64,000 bases of DNA. Origin: Cryptomeria japonica. Its lineage: Eukaryota > Streptophyta > Pinopsida > Cupressales > Cupressaceae. The stretch lies in the NCBI RefSeq assembly GCF_030272615.1, contig NC_081405.1, positions 573,162,252 to 573,226,251 on the forward strand. The letters are read 5' to 3'. Under the pieces are notes generated by a model, which saw nothing but the letters and a program-made list of their open reading frames with translations, did not search any database and was not told the origin of the DNA. Positions 9,201 through 18,116 of the stretch are shown in pieces (within the stretch, counting starts at the first letter, position 1; each line of letters starts with the position of its first letter). The translations under genes were made by a program, and so were the position numbers.

Positions 9201-11300
9201 TAAAAATTCAGCTAAAGCATCATCGGTAGGGAAAACATCAAAAGCACAAGCACACGAAGGATCCTCATCAATGTACTCGGGGTGTTGCATTGATAGAGAT
9301 GTAGAAATAGTATTAACACTAATACATGGTCTCTTAGAAGCTTTAGTATGCTTGCAAGGATTATAGCCAAGTCCAAAGGCATAATTGTGAAGATTATTCT
9401 CTAGAGGAACTTTTATCCCTTGTTCATGAGCGCCACAACCATTTCCATGATACCCATGCTTAGCAAAAATGCGAAAACCACGACCATAACGATCAGCCAT
9501 TTCAGAAAGAGAAGGCGGTTTTTCATAAGACAAAGAATCAAACTCTTCAGAATTAGAGGTGTGAGGAGAAGAAGTTTGAGAAGCGGCCACAAAATTATTG
9601 CTCATAGACTCAGGTAATGTTGATTGATTTTTAGCTTCTTCCTTCTTTTCAACTTTAAGCTCTCTAGAAGGAACCTTATATTCACCTACAAAGGTGGGAT
9701 TAAAATCAAGGGATCCCCAATCATCATCTGCGAGAACCTTCTCAGGATCAAAATCCTTCTTATGTGTAGTTTCAAGTCGAGAAGAGTCTTCTTTAGGAGC
9801 TCCAGACTCGTCCAAAGAATTTTGATCATCAGAGAGTGAGGATTCATCGATAGGTATCTTGTTTAAAGAGTCATCACTAGATGAGGACGGCTTAGAAGAA
9901 CCCCCTTTGGAAGTAGATGTTTGTAAACAAGCTTGAAAATTAGTATCACCTATCAAGGTATATGTCTTATTGTTATAGATAAATTTAACTTGTCTGTGAA
10001 ATGTAGAGGGGACAACTTGCATACTGTGAATCCAAGGTCTCCCTAATAACAAGTTGTATGTTAGATTTCCCGACATAACATGGATAGGAGTAGGCAAAGT
10101 AACAGGCCCCACTGTGATAGGTAAGGTGATAGTACCTAATGAATTTTTAGCCACATTATCAAAGCCTCGAATAGGATGAGAGTCCAGCTCAATTAGGGAT
10201 GTATCCACATTCATCTTATGCAAAAGATTAATGCTACACACATTAAGACCAGAGCCATTATCCACTAGTGTTCGTCTTATAGCAGTGTCTTTCATGATAA
10301 CCACAATCATCAAGGGATCATATTGATGTTGAATTTCACTAGTAGGCAACTCATCTTGGATAAACACAATTTGAGCTTTAGGATTCATCATAGAGTTAAC
10401 CAAAGATGCTATATTACTAGATGTATTCGGTGGAGGAACATTCAAATCTTTCAAGGCATCTTGTAACATTCCATGATGAGCGGAAGAAGTTTGAATCAAA
10501 TCCCAAAGGGATATCTTAGCAGGGGTAGCTTTAAGTTGTTCTATGAGATCATATTCCCTGCTAAGAACTTGTGAAATACGTGGAGCTTGCGGAAGAATTG
10601 GTTGAGGATTCGGAAGAGAAACTGGAATAACAGGAGGAGGACTAGGTTGCCTATTATTTCTGGTATGATAAGTATGGGCAACCGCATGATAAATCTCTCT
10701 AGTTATTTGCTTGGCATAACTATAAGGACTTATAGGTTTTCTTCCTTGCACAGTGATGATTGGTTTATTCGGAGTACGAAAGGAATCATGATCATACCCT
10801 CCTTGGATAGTAAGGAGAGGTGATTTAGGAACTTGAAAGGTGGGAGAAGGATAAGCACCTTGGACTTCAAAGAGAGGCTTTTTATGCTCATTCAAGTTTA
10901 TCATGTTAACCAATTTAGAACTCTTGTTCTTGTTTAAAGATTTTGATAAAGCCACAAAGTCATCAAGAGCATCATCCAACAAAGCATGATCATATCTATT
11001 AAAAGGTTTATCCTTTGATTCAAAAGGAGACATCTCCTCATAGAGGGGATTATTGAAAACAACCATGTTACTAGATTCAGTGGAAGAGTGGATAGGAATG
11101 TACCCTTGAGAGGACTCATTCAACTTATCTTTCTCATCACAACGAAATGGCATAGTAACAAGGTTTATGAGTTTTTGGTAAAATGAAGGTTTGGCATCTT
11201 TAGGGTTCAAAAACTCATCTAAAGCTTCATCTAATTCATCTTGGCTATACTCATAATAATCATCATAAGCATGAACATTTTGCAAATAAAAGTCTAACAT
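6204..11300 (-). CDS. pol: E1 Pol polyprotein: protease, G-patch-like, RT, RNase H, archaeal RNase H, integrase
   Basis: An uninterrupted 1,698-codon frame. Residues 1-250 are unlike Gag: acidic, then proline-rich, with three VQG/IQG repeats. Protease follows with DNGSG near residue 347, then a glycine-rich G-patch-like segment near 605-645. RT spans about 790-1060 with the catalytic YVDD near 972. The first RNase H lacks the usual early Asp. The second, archaeal-type RNase H starts at LYFDGS near 1271 and has IAEYEAL and GDSQL; its late catalytic Asp appears to be Asn. Integrase (about 1470-1698) has ATDYFTKW and ISDNG, but the first zinc-binding His is Tyr. ATG 11300 is the first start after the PBS, only 141 bp away. 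Such proteins copy element RNA and integrate the DNA. No capsid domain or zinc knuckle is present. Confidence 0.95.
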   Translation of the reverse strand: MLDFYLQNVHAYDDYYEYSQDELDEALDEFLNPKDAKPSFYQKLINLVTMPFRCDEKDKLNESSQGYIPIHSSTESSNMVVFNNPLYEEMSPFESKDKPFNRYDHALLDDALDDFVALSKSLNKNKSSKLVNMINLNEHKKPLFEVQGAYPSPTFQVPKSPLLTIQGGYDHDSFRTPNKPIITVQGRKPISPYSYAKQITREIYHAVAHTYHTRNNRQPSPPPVIPVSLPNPQPILPQAPRISQVLSREYDLIEQLKATPAKISLWDLIQTSSAHHGMLQDALKDLNVPPPNTSSNIASLVNSMMNPKAQIVFIQDELPTSEIQHQYDPLMIVVIMKDTAIRRTLVDNGSGLNVCSINLLHKMNVDTSLIELDSHPIRGFDNVAKNSLGTITLPITVGPVTLPTPIHVMSGNLTYNLLLGRPWIHSMQVVPSTFHRQVKFIYNNKTYTLIGDTNFQACLQTSTSKGGSSKPSSSSDDSLNKIPIDESSLSDDQNSLDESGAPKEDSSRLETTHKKDFDPEKVLADDDWGSLDFNPTFVGEYKVPSRELKVEKKEEAKNQSTLPESMSNNFVAASQTSSPHTSNSEEFDSLSYEKPPSLSEMADRYGRGFRIFAKHGYHGNGCGAHEQGIKVPLENNLHNYAFGLGYNPCKHTKASKRPCISVNTISTSLSMQHPEYIDEDPSCACAFDVFPTDDALAEFLGAYDTLPRYHHNRRLPYCLNTEAYFGKEINNDEIVKEFPQLKDTPQQSNLLISDTTNVKMDPCNEEKVIKIGKCLDEEEQKQYEDLLHEFLEIFAWTYSDMPGIDPKIVTHNIVLVPDAKPMKQKIQKMNPKVALLVKAEIEKLLEAGFIRPIDYSPWISNIVAVAKPNNKIRMCTDFRDLNKASLKDDFPLPNIDMIVDSTAGHALLSFMDGFSGYNQIFINPQDQFKTAFTTPWGTFCWIMMPFGLKNAGATYQRAMTLIFHDYMHKILEDYVDDVLAKSILRIDHIKILRQIFERIRKYHMCLNPRKCVFGVDSGKLLGFIVSHCGIEVDTKKIDAIINMPPPRNVSQLKSLQGKIQSIRRFVSQLADRTFPFTQLLKKNITFQWNEDCQQAFEDLKMYLANPPILRLAESSKPFLLYTATSSHALAALLAQHDKDGKECLVYYISCTLLDYETRYSAIEKQCLALVFATQKLRHYLLNSEVHVMVKFDPLKHLFSKTDLSGCLAKWVMMLTEFDLKFVSQRAIKGQALTDHLVEAPSPFSFPNPESFPDDFILCTEKDETWELYFDGSKCRTGSGAGVVLISPTKKSIPLSYGLNFLCTNNIAEYEALIAGIKAALALNIKHIHIFGDSQLIIRQVTGLYQAKQDKLSQYKDLAISLLQKFDSYTIEPVPRKDNRHANAMACVASLVSLEDPVVDLKFVIHNLTSPAIVDDSSLVTCCNFIDSNEWYSHIVRYLVDGTFPNSANRNTRARVRKLSTRYIILSNILYRRGYNGLLLRCLNKSKIPIALEEAYSGACGGHFGGKSLVQRLLRMGYYWQTMQQDSFSFVKKCHQCQQHNNLIHAPAQELYSQVASWPFSAWGLDLIGKISPPSSQGHIFIITATDYFTKWVEVVPLRSTIAEVICRFLLENIISRFGIPSTIISDNGTSFKNKDVKQFLEKYHIKHQFSTPYYPQSNGQAESSNKIIKQILCKTVNKHGKDWSTQLIYALWAYRTSV

Positions 11301-11437
11301 TTTGAAATAAAAGTTGCATGAAAATTAAACACACAATGCAAAAGGAACACTCTCTTTTTTTTTTTTTTTAAAAAAATGAAAACACACTAAATCAAGATCT
11401 AGATCTAATAAATGCAATGCAAGAAGAAGTAATGATA

Positions 11438-11456
11438 GATTCACGTCGGGTCACCA
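11438..11456 (-). other. E1 primer-binding site, tRNA-Trp-like
   Basis: On the minus strand this reads TGGTGACCCGACGTGAATC, three bases inside the 5' LTR. From memory of plant cytosolic tRNA-Trp, its 3' end is complementary to this with a one-base gap. E2 and E3 use a different, tRNA-Lys-like site. The tRNA identity is inference; the location is clear. Confidence 0.6.
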
Positions 11457-11459
11457 AAA

Positions 11460-13077
11460 TGTGTGGGGGAAAAAGAGAGACTAGGTTAACATGCCCTAAT
11501 CCTACCTCTTGTCACACATTACGGAATACGAAAGAGCCAAGAGGTATCGCACAATTGGCTACTTCTTTTTGTGAAAGAGAGAGCCACGGGCTACCTATTA
11601 GGGTTTCTATTCCTTTATTGTAATTGAAAGGTAAGATTATGCAAGTCCAATTCCTAACCCTAAAATGCAAGTATGAGCTAACAACAAGATTGCAGAATTG
11701 AACTTAAACAATGGAAAGCTGTAAACACAAGGATAAAACAAGAATGCAAATGCGTACCCAGAGTCAAAATCTGAGTGGAAATGTTTGGGACGGGGGCGCG
11801 GATGCCAGTGTCCTGATTCTGCACCTGAAACTGCTATTTTGCACTCTGGAAAATTGTCTGAAACGCTATCTGTCAGGAGGACCAGGGCGCCCAGCGCCCC
11901 TATCCTGACAAGACCAGGGCGCCCCATGCCCCTGTCCTGGTATTCTACTCTACAATTTGGTGTGGGGTGCTGTCTCGACCTGCTTTTTCTGGATCTGCAA
12001 CCTGCGGCGTCGTCCGAGTCCCGAAAACTGCACTTATATCTGAAAAGGGTGTTTGGGCGGCTATATAGGGTTTTGCCTTAGTCAAACCCCTGCTTCAGTG
12101 ATTTCCACCTCCACGAATAGCCAAGTTGTATTGTAAAAGTAATGTGTGTGCAGACCTTGTGTGTGTGCAAGATCTAAAATGCAAGTAAGCAAGCTAGAGC
12201 AACCTAGAAAGTAAACCCTAATTGCTTGTAAATGATAATGTAAATGCTCTAAATCAAGATGCAAAGTGATCTAAAGCATGAATAAATGAGATATTGAAGC
12301 TTATGCAAAGACATGAAAACAACATGAAATCATACCCAACCCCCAAGGGAGAGGTACAAGCCAATCTTCAGTCAGTAATCTCCTATTGTTCTTCAATGTC
12401 TTCCAAGCCCTAAATGGATGAATGGATTTAATAAATGCTTGATAGAGGGATGTTGAAAGTTGTTGAAGTCTTCAAAGATCTGCTCTTTCGCTGCATATGA
12501 GGTTCCTGAAAACAAAATTCCGATCTCTTCAAATGAAGAAAGAGAGCTCTTATGTATGAAACCCTAGGTCGCAATTTCGTCTTTTGGCCGACCTAGAGAT
12601 TGAATATCCCACCAATTTCTTGGGGTTAAGCTTTATCTTATGATTGGATCGCACTCCTAAAATTTTGGGAAAAATGTCCGGGACCGTGTGCACTCCGAGC
12701 GCCATGGTCCCAACAACTTTTCACCAAATTTTTAGAGCCGTCAGGTATGATGATTTTAGAGAGAATCCCGAAGTTAGAGGTGATTTTGAGATGTTTTGAC
12801 CCCCGAAATCAAGCCCCCAAGTTCAAAATAGGACTTAATTAGGGTTTTCGATTAGATGATGTATTGGAGGAATAACATGAAAAGGGGCACACTTTAACGA
12901 AAGGGCCCGACTTTATGATGTGGAGGATGATGAAATAGGACCTTAGACCTAATTAATTTGATTAATTAAGTGCTAAAGGGGAAATGCAATGCAAAATGCA
13001 AACCGCGCCAAGGCGGGTGCTAAACTAGGTGTGAAATTGTACTGCTTTAGCAAGTGCGTACAATTTACAACGCTACA
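11460..13077 (-). repeat. E1 5' LTR (1,618 bp)
   Basis: The plus-strand ends are TGTGTGGGGG and GCTACA, flanked by TCATC on the right. In E1 sense this is the promoter-bearing copy. It lacks a 12-bp stretch present in the left LTR near 809-820. Confidence 0.95.
12061..12068 (-). promoter_or_regulatory. Palindromic TATA-like box of the E1 5' LTR
   Basis: CTATATAG reads the same on both strands and lies about 1 kb into the LTR in E1 sense, leaving about 600 bp of transcribed LTR. It is conserved in the left LTR (1050-1057). Symmetry means it could serve either strand. Confidence 0.4.
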
Positions 13078-13082
13078 TCATC
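13078..13082. repeat. Target-site duplication of E1, right copy (TCATC)
   Basis: Matches 437-441 exactly; E2 LTR sequence resumes directly after it. Confidence 0.95.
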
Positions 13083-13388
13083 TTATCATTTAGTTTATTG
13101 CATTTCTAGAATCATATATAGCTTAACACAATCTCATACTAAAATATATCAAAGCATCCCTCCTTCTTGCATTTGCCATCCCTAAACCATTTTGCTCAGT
13201 GATCTGAGAGCAAAAACATTGGTTTGAGGGACATTGTGAGATAGAGAACCATGGGACCCTCCTTGGGAAGCTGAGTAATACGTTATTACTCCATAGCTTG
13301 CATCAAGAAGTCCTATGTGTGTGTGTGGACTAGTATTTAACAACATTTTTACATATTAAGTTTTATTCGCCCACTTTTCCCGCATACA
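13083..13388 (+). repeat. E2 5' LTR, second piece
   Basis: Aligns to 29949-30254 with no gaps and three mismatches, and ends CATACA. Together with 1-441 this gives about ten mismatches in roughly 740 compared bases. Confidence 0.95.
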
Positions 13389-13392
13389 TTTC

Positions 13393-13410
13393 TGGCGCCC
13401 ATCGTGGGGC
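13393..13410 (+). other. E2 primer-binding site, tRNA-Lys type
   Basis: TGGCGCCCATCGTGGGGC lies four bases after the LTR. It matches, with one mismatch, the complement of a plant tRNA-Lys 3' end as I remember it. E3 has the same type of site. Confidence 0.8.
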
Positions 13411-13476
13411 CCGACCCCAAATAACAAATCGATTTTTGAAATTAACCATTTTTGCAGGTCTGCGGGAAACATGAAT

Positions 13477-13899
13477 CAGCGCGTGGGAAACATTCCCTAG
13501 CACATCCAAATAACAGTCTAGCGCATCTCGCTCACTGTTTAGCACGTGAGGGCTATACTTTAGCGCGTAAAAGAAATCATTTTGCGCATAACCCCCACTG
13601 ATATATTTCATGTAGGTCTCGACGCGGGCGAAACACAAAGTAGCGCATTCAATAACCATACTAGTGCATATGATCCCCAGTTTAACGCTTATAGTCCGTA
13701 ATCCAGTGCGTAAAACTCAAAAGTTAGCGCATCATATTTCAAATTTCCTGCAGAACTGAGCACGGGAAAGAGAAAAAAAGACAGAATAGTGCTTCCAACA
13801 CACAGAGTAGTGCATTCAGAAGACAGAGTAGCACGTTGATCATTAATTTTAGCGCATCTGGCTTTTATTGTAGCACGTACAGTCCATTCTGTAGCACAT
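13477..13899 (+). repeat. Phased TAGCGCAT/TAGCACGT array A, 21-bp period
   Basis: An 8-bp motif of the form TAG(C/T)(G/A)C(A/G)T recurs with 13 unconserved bases between copies. Starts are 13477, 13498, 13519, 13540, 13561 and 13582; then 13641, 13662, 13683, 13704 and 13725; then 13787, 13808, 13829, 13850, 13871 and 13892. Within each run every interval is exactly 21 bp. Degenerate copies fill the gaps between runs. Confidence 0.93.
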
Positions 13900-14249
13900 C
13901 GCAGACAGAGGATTAAATTTTTTTTTATTGTAACCGAATTGAAATTTTAGACTTGTAGAAGTCCCCCAAATCACCTGACATTTTATCTCTTTGGTTTGCT
14001 TGTAGGATTCTAACGGTTTCTTGCAGGTAGAGCAAGGAATTTGATTTTTTTTTTTTTTTTAAAAATGATTTCTTTTGTTGACCTCCAAAATCGAAAAATT
14101 TGCTTTGTTGACCATTTCCTTTTTATAGATCAGAAAATCTTTCTTTTCAAAGATTAAAAAGAACATCATGCTTGTTGGAGCAACATCTCCAAATAGAAGT
14201 TAGAAAATCATTGTCTTAAAGGCTAAAAAGAACCTTGATTGCATTGTCT

Positions 14250-14760
14250 CAAAAGTGATAGGAATATGCTCTCCCCTTAACTGGGTGATCAAAAATCCAG
14301 ACCATTCTTACAGCTTTATTTCATTAAAGCAATAAATCCTTTAGCAGGCCTGCCTTCCCGAGGAGTTGCAATCAACTCTTAAAGCCATTTATGGCTGGTG
14401 TGAAGGGAACGACCTAAGTGGGGAACGACTTTGACGCCAAGAATTCCAACCCACTATAATCAAATGTGGAAAGTGATGAAAGTCCTTTTCAATAGTTGCA
14501 CGCAACGATTAGCCTTCCCCCAGTTCCTTGAGATATGTAAAGCCTTTGTTCTAAAGGTTGGGAAGCCTCCTAAGGGAGTTTATCACTGACGGCCGAACGG
14601 GAAGCCTGATTACGAACCATAGAATTAGAAGCTTTGAACTGAGTTAGTAACCAAACATTTATAACATCATAGTGCAAGGGTGGGGAAGAATCCACCCCCA
14701 AGATTACTCACCATATATCTCCCAAGATAACTACTCAACTGTGAAGCAATTCACTTTGGA
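14250..14760 (+). other. Leader block conserved between E2 and E3
   Basis: Segments here match the reverse complement of 38450-39000 in E3 in the same order. Shared pieces include AAATCCAGACC, GGAACGACCTAAGTGGG (GGAAAGACCTAAGTGGG in E3), CCAACCCACTATAA and GAGTTTAT followed by GGCCGAACGG (CGCCGAATGG in E3). No coding frame explains it. Packaging, dimerisation or translation control are possible roles. Confidence 0.75.
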
Positions 14761-15102
14761 TTAATTTCTGGCAAAAGGCAAAAAAACGGGTGCTCTCTAG
14801 GGGGTGACACGGCTGTTTGAGCTGACGGAGTATTGAGACTAGTGGGCTATGATGTTATTTATGACCCTTGAATAAAGAGTCTTTCTGAAGTGTATTACTT
14901 ATATACAAACCTGTTAAAATATTGGAGATTTGAACACATCCTCGCAGAACATACACTTTTTTGTTAGATTAGGCAAAATGGTTGTACTTTTTGTGCCGTA
15001 CTTGCATTTATTACTTCAGAAAATCATCCATCGCACTTGAAAATTTCTCAACAAAAATCAAAAACCTCAAGAGATCATCCAAACGAAAAAATCAGGGCAG
15101 TC

Positions 15103-15613
15103 TAGCGCATAAGAACAACATCTCAGCGCATGGAAGACATTTTTTAGTGCATATAAACCTCCAATTAGCGCGTGAAGTTAAAACAGTAGCATTTTATCAT
15201 TAGGCAAAATAGTATACAATCCTTTAGCGCATCCGAAACACAGTCTAGCGCGTGGCAGCAACCTCTTAGCGCGTGGGAACCAAGAATTAGTGCATTAAGT
15301 CTAAAATTTAGCACGTGACAAGCCCAGTATAGCGCGTAGCTTTTCCAAACAAACTCAACAACAATTTTCAACAGCCCAAATTTTAACGCGTGAACGAAAC
15401 AGCTTAGTGCGTGGAAACCAAATTTTAGCGCATAAGGTCGAACAGTTAGCGCATCGAAAACCCTGGATAGCGCATAAACTTTTGAAACTGTTAGACCGCC
15501 ATTTTCCAAAATCCAAACTTTAGCGTGTGTCTAGGGGCAGATTAGTGCGTGTGCTCATTCCTTTAGCGCATCAGGTAAATTCTGTAGCGCATGTAGACTC
15601 TGTTCTAGCGCGT
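15103..15613 (+). repeat. Phased TAGCGCAT/TAGCGCGT array B, 21-bp period
   Basis: Motif starts at 15103, 15124, 15145, 15166 and 15187; then 15225, 15246, 15267, 15288, 15309 and 15330; then 15384, 15405, 15426, 15447 and 15468; then 15521, 15543, 15564, 15585 and 15606. Within runs nearly all intervals are exactly 21 bp. It ends about 470 bp before the first gag-region ATG. Confidence 0.95.
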
Positions 15614-16081
15614 GATCAAAAACAGAAAAATAGAGGGCAAAACCGAGAAAAATTTGAAAATTTCAAAAACATTTTTAGAAGCCTTTTTCATCAAAAACCA
15701 TTTTTTCATCAAACCAGAGTGACAAACAAACCACTAAAACTATTTCTTAAGCTCAATTTGTGTCAAAACAAAAGTTGTCAGAATCCTAAACGAATCGCAC
15801 AATAGAGGACGTCTCTCCTATCATAATCTGAAAATTTCATCATCAGTACCAACAAAATCCTTTACCATCTTACGGATTTCTATCTCAAAACACTTGTTTA
15901 AAATTCTCAAATCGTCAAATCTAGTTTCCAGATCGGGAAGCTTTTAATCCATATCATTTGACACGCTTTATCGTGAAGGGACATCTAAACCTTCACTCTG
16001 ATAAAGTAAGATTTAAAATTTTTCAAAACAAGAAATCAACTGAATCCAAACCAATCAAAAGAAATCAGTGATCACTCATGC

Positions 16082-16468
16082 ATGACTAATCCCCTTATTC
16101 TGAGAAGAAAGAACCTCTATCGTAACATCACGTTGAAGAAACAACAACCTAGTTTTTCCAAATTCATCAAGAGAAATAAGTTTTTATATATCAATCGTCA
16201 ACTCTTCAAATCTCATCAGGTATTCCTTCGTCATGTCAAAAAGTATATCCAAAACAAATCTAGCGAATTTGACAAGGAACCCTTGAAGACAAGAGCATAC
16301 TATCAAAAGTCTGCTTTTAATCAAACCATAAACCATAGTGGAAAGATCAATCCAGCCTTCTTGCCTGACGAGTGCATCACATATAACACATCTCGACTAG
16401 AACTACCAACACCCGAGCAACACATCGAAGAGGTTTTTGTCCCTTTCATCACTGAAAGCTTCTACTAA
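16082..16468 (+). CDS. Small ORF upstream of E2 gag, function unknown
   Basis: A 128-codon frame from ATG to TAA, basic in its first half, with no domain I recognise. It lies between the leader array and the gag frame and ends 58 bp before gag ATG 16527. It might be a decayed N-terminal extension of Gag, a leader peptide or chance. The C-terminal PTPEQHIEE resembles the PEQH-type repeats of the adjacent Gag N-terminus, which favours a former connection. Confidence 0.3.
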   Translation: MTNPLILRRKNLYRNITLKKQQPSFSKFIKRNKFLYINRQLFKSHQVFLRHVKKYIQNKSSEFDKEPLKTRAYYQKSAFNQTINHSGKINPAFLPDECITYNTSRLELPTPEQHIEEVFVPFITESFY

Positions 16469-16526
16469 AATGTCTGTTACTCACTCTTAAAGTAACAAAC
16501 AAAGTGAGACACCCGCTGAGTCCAGT

Positions 16527-18113
16527 ATGAATCGAAGATTATCAAATCCTTTTGAAGTTCCACCCGTAGAAGAACCTGAACTTACTGAAGCCCTTCTTCG
16601 GGAATGTCAAGTAAATCCTTCCTTCCAAAAACTTGTAGAAAAGCTCATGGAAAATGACAAGGAAAAATATCTGTTGATGCTTACAAGAAAAGGCGTTAAA
16701 CTTCCTGAAGATTTCGACCCAAACATTTTTCAAACCGGGTCTCGACAATATGCATATCAAGAACAACACAGGGAAGAAGAAACTCGCATACCTGAACAAC
16801 ATAACTTTGAGCAACACATTCCAGAACAACACATACCAGAAATGCGTATACCTGAGCTCGAAACTCTAGAACAAAACATACCGTTTACCACACCTTTTTA
16901 GCTGAGAACCAATACAAGGCAAGAACTTTTTCCTCGGCAAGACAATATACCTTTGGCAGCCCTTACTCAAAAAATGCAAATGTTGCAAAGGCAAATACAG
17001 GATATGCAACAAGGGACAACAGTGCGGTACTCTTTAAATGAAATTTGTCCTTATCCATTTGACAGAAGCTTGAACATGGTGCCTTTTCCTCCAAACTCGG
17101 ACGTTCCCAAATTTGATAAATATAATGGGAAAAGTGATCCTAGAGATCATGTACGGGAATTTTGCACACTGAGCCTTGAATTCGCTCATGATGACACCTA
17201 TTTGATGAGGTTATTCCCCAGAAGTTTGGGAGGGCAAACCATGGAATGGTTATCTAAAATTTCACCACATGTTAGATCGTTTGATGAGTTGGTTAACAAA
17301 TTCATCACCCACTATTCCTACAACATTCAACATGCCATAACCATGCTAGATGTTTTCAACACCAAACAAAAGAACAATGAAACATTCATAGCGTTCCTTC
17401 AACGCTGGCGACACATGGTCTCCAGATATCCTCGAGATATTCCTGAAAAGGAGAAAATGGAAATCTTCATTGATAACCTGAATGGCGAAATGAGTTACAG
17501 ACTAAAACTTCAATGCATACCATCTTTCACTAAATTGATTTAAAATGGCATTCAAGTAGAGGAAGCCTATGTCAAAAAGGGAACACTCAAATTCTACAAG
17601 GAAGGAACAAACTCATCAAATTACAATAATCAGAACAACACCAACCTTGACAAATCTCGATTTTGGACTCGAAACAAAAACGAAGGCAACAACGAATCAC
17701 ATGATCCTAAATCAAAGCAACCAGTGCTTGCATTATCTGGAAATCCTCAGAACACGAAAAATCTTAAAAATACTGCACCAAATACTAACACATATGCACC
17801 AAACAATGATCAAGGACAACTCAACATTAACAACACCAATGATTCTCAAAGCAAAAGCATAAATCCGGGACCTAACAACAATTCACGCAACAACACGAAC
17901 AATTTCCAAAAGCGCATCTTCACACCACTAGGACAATCTTTAGAATCAGCATTCAGAGAACCTTTGGCAAACAAGATTCTGTCTTTACCTCCAATCAACA
18001 ATTATGAACCCCCAATCAAACCACCTTGGTGGAATGATTCACACTATTGTGATTTCCATCGCAACAAGGGTCATAGAACAAACGAGTGCATGAGATTGAA
18101 ACACATAGTATAG
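16527..18113 (+). pseudogene. gag: E2 gag
   Basis: Gag forms the particle that packages element RNA. The frame starts at ATG 16527. Residues 85-120 carry IPEQH-type repeats. The conserved gypsy capsid region follows (about 17030-17540) with FDKYNGKSDPRDH, MEWL and FLQRWR. An Asn-rich linker leads to a zinc-knuckle variant, CDFHRNKGHRTNEC, near 18050. Nonsense codons lie at 16899 (TAG), 17541 (TAA) and 18111 (TAG), all without frameshift; the same frame runs on into protease. E3 carries a homologous Gag. The stops indicate a copy that cannot make full Gag. Confidence 0.9.
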
Positions 18114-18116
18114 GAC

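Larger units (their letters stand above)
442..13077 (-). mobile_element. E1: Tat-like Ty3/gypsy element without recognisable gag, inserted in the E2 5' LTR
   Basis: E1 is a 12.6-kb element on the minus strand with both LTRs (442-2071 and 11460-13077) and a 5-bp target duplication. In its own sense it reads: 5' LTR at the right, PBS, one long pol frame (11300 to 5754), AT-rich spacer, a gene on the opposite strand with a plant-mobile-domain-like region, PPT, and 3' LTR at the left. The pol frame has an archaeal-type RNase H as in the Tat lineage. No capsid-like gag or zinc knuckle is seen, so E1 may depend on Gag from a relative. Its internal integrity and position make it the youngest insertion in this part of the nest. 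Confidence 0.95.
13411..16081 (+). other. E2 long untranslated leader
   Basis: About 2.7 kb between PBS and the first plausible gag start. It holds two arrays of a 21-bp phased motif (13477-13899 and 15103-15613) around a block homologous to the E3 leader (14250-14760). Open frames on the minus strand over the arrays (13363-13659 and 15165-15509) follow from the 21-bp period, which equals seven codons, and I do not regard them as genes. Confidence 0.7.

Noticed and set aside
13363-13659. Minus-strand open frame with heptad-like Ala-Leu pattern over array A
   Set aside because: The pattern is produced by the 8-bp DNA motif recurring every 21 bp (seven codons). Residues between motif positions are not conserved and there is no start context or homologue.
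15165-15509. Minus-strand 114-codon frame with YAL/HAL/DAL every seven residues over array B
   Set aside because: Same explanation as array A; the sense strand carries TAG in each motif and the antisense openness follows from the period. I leave coding as a weak alternative only.
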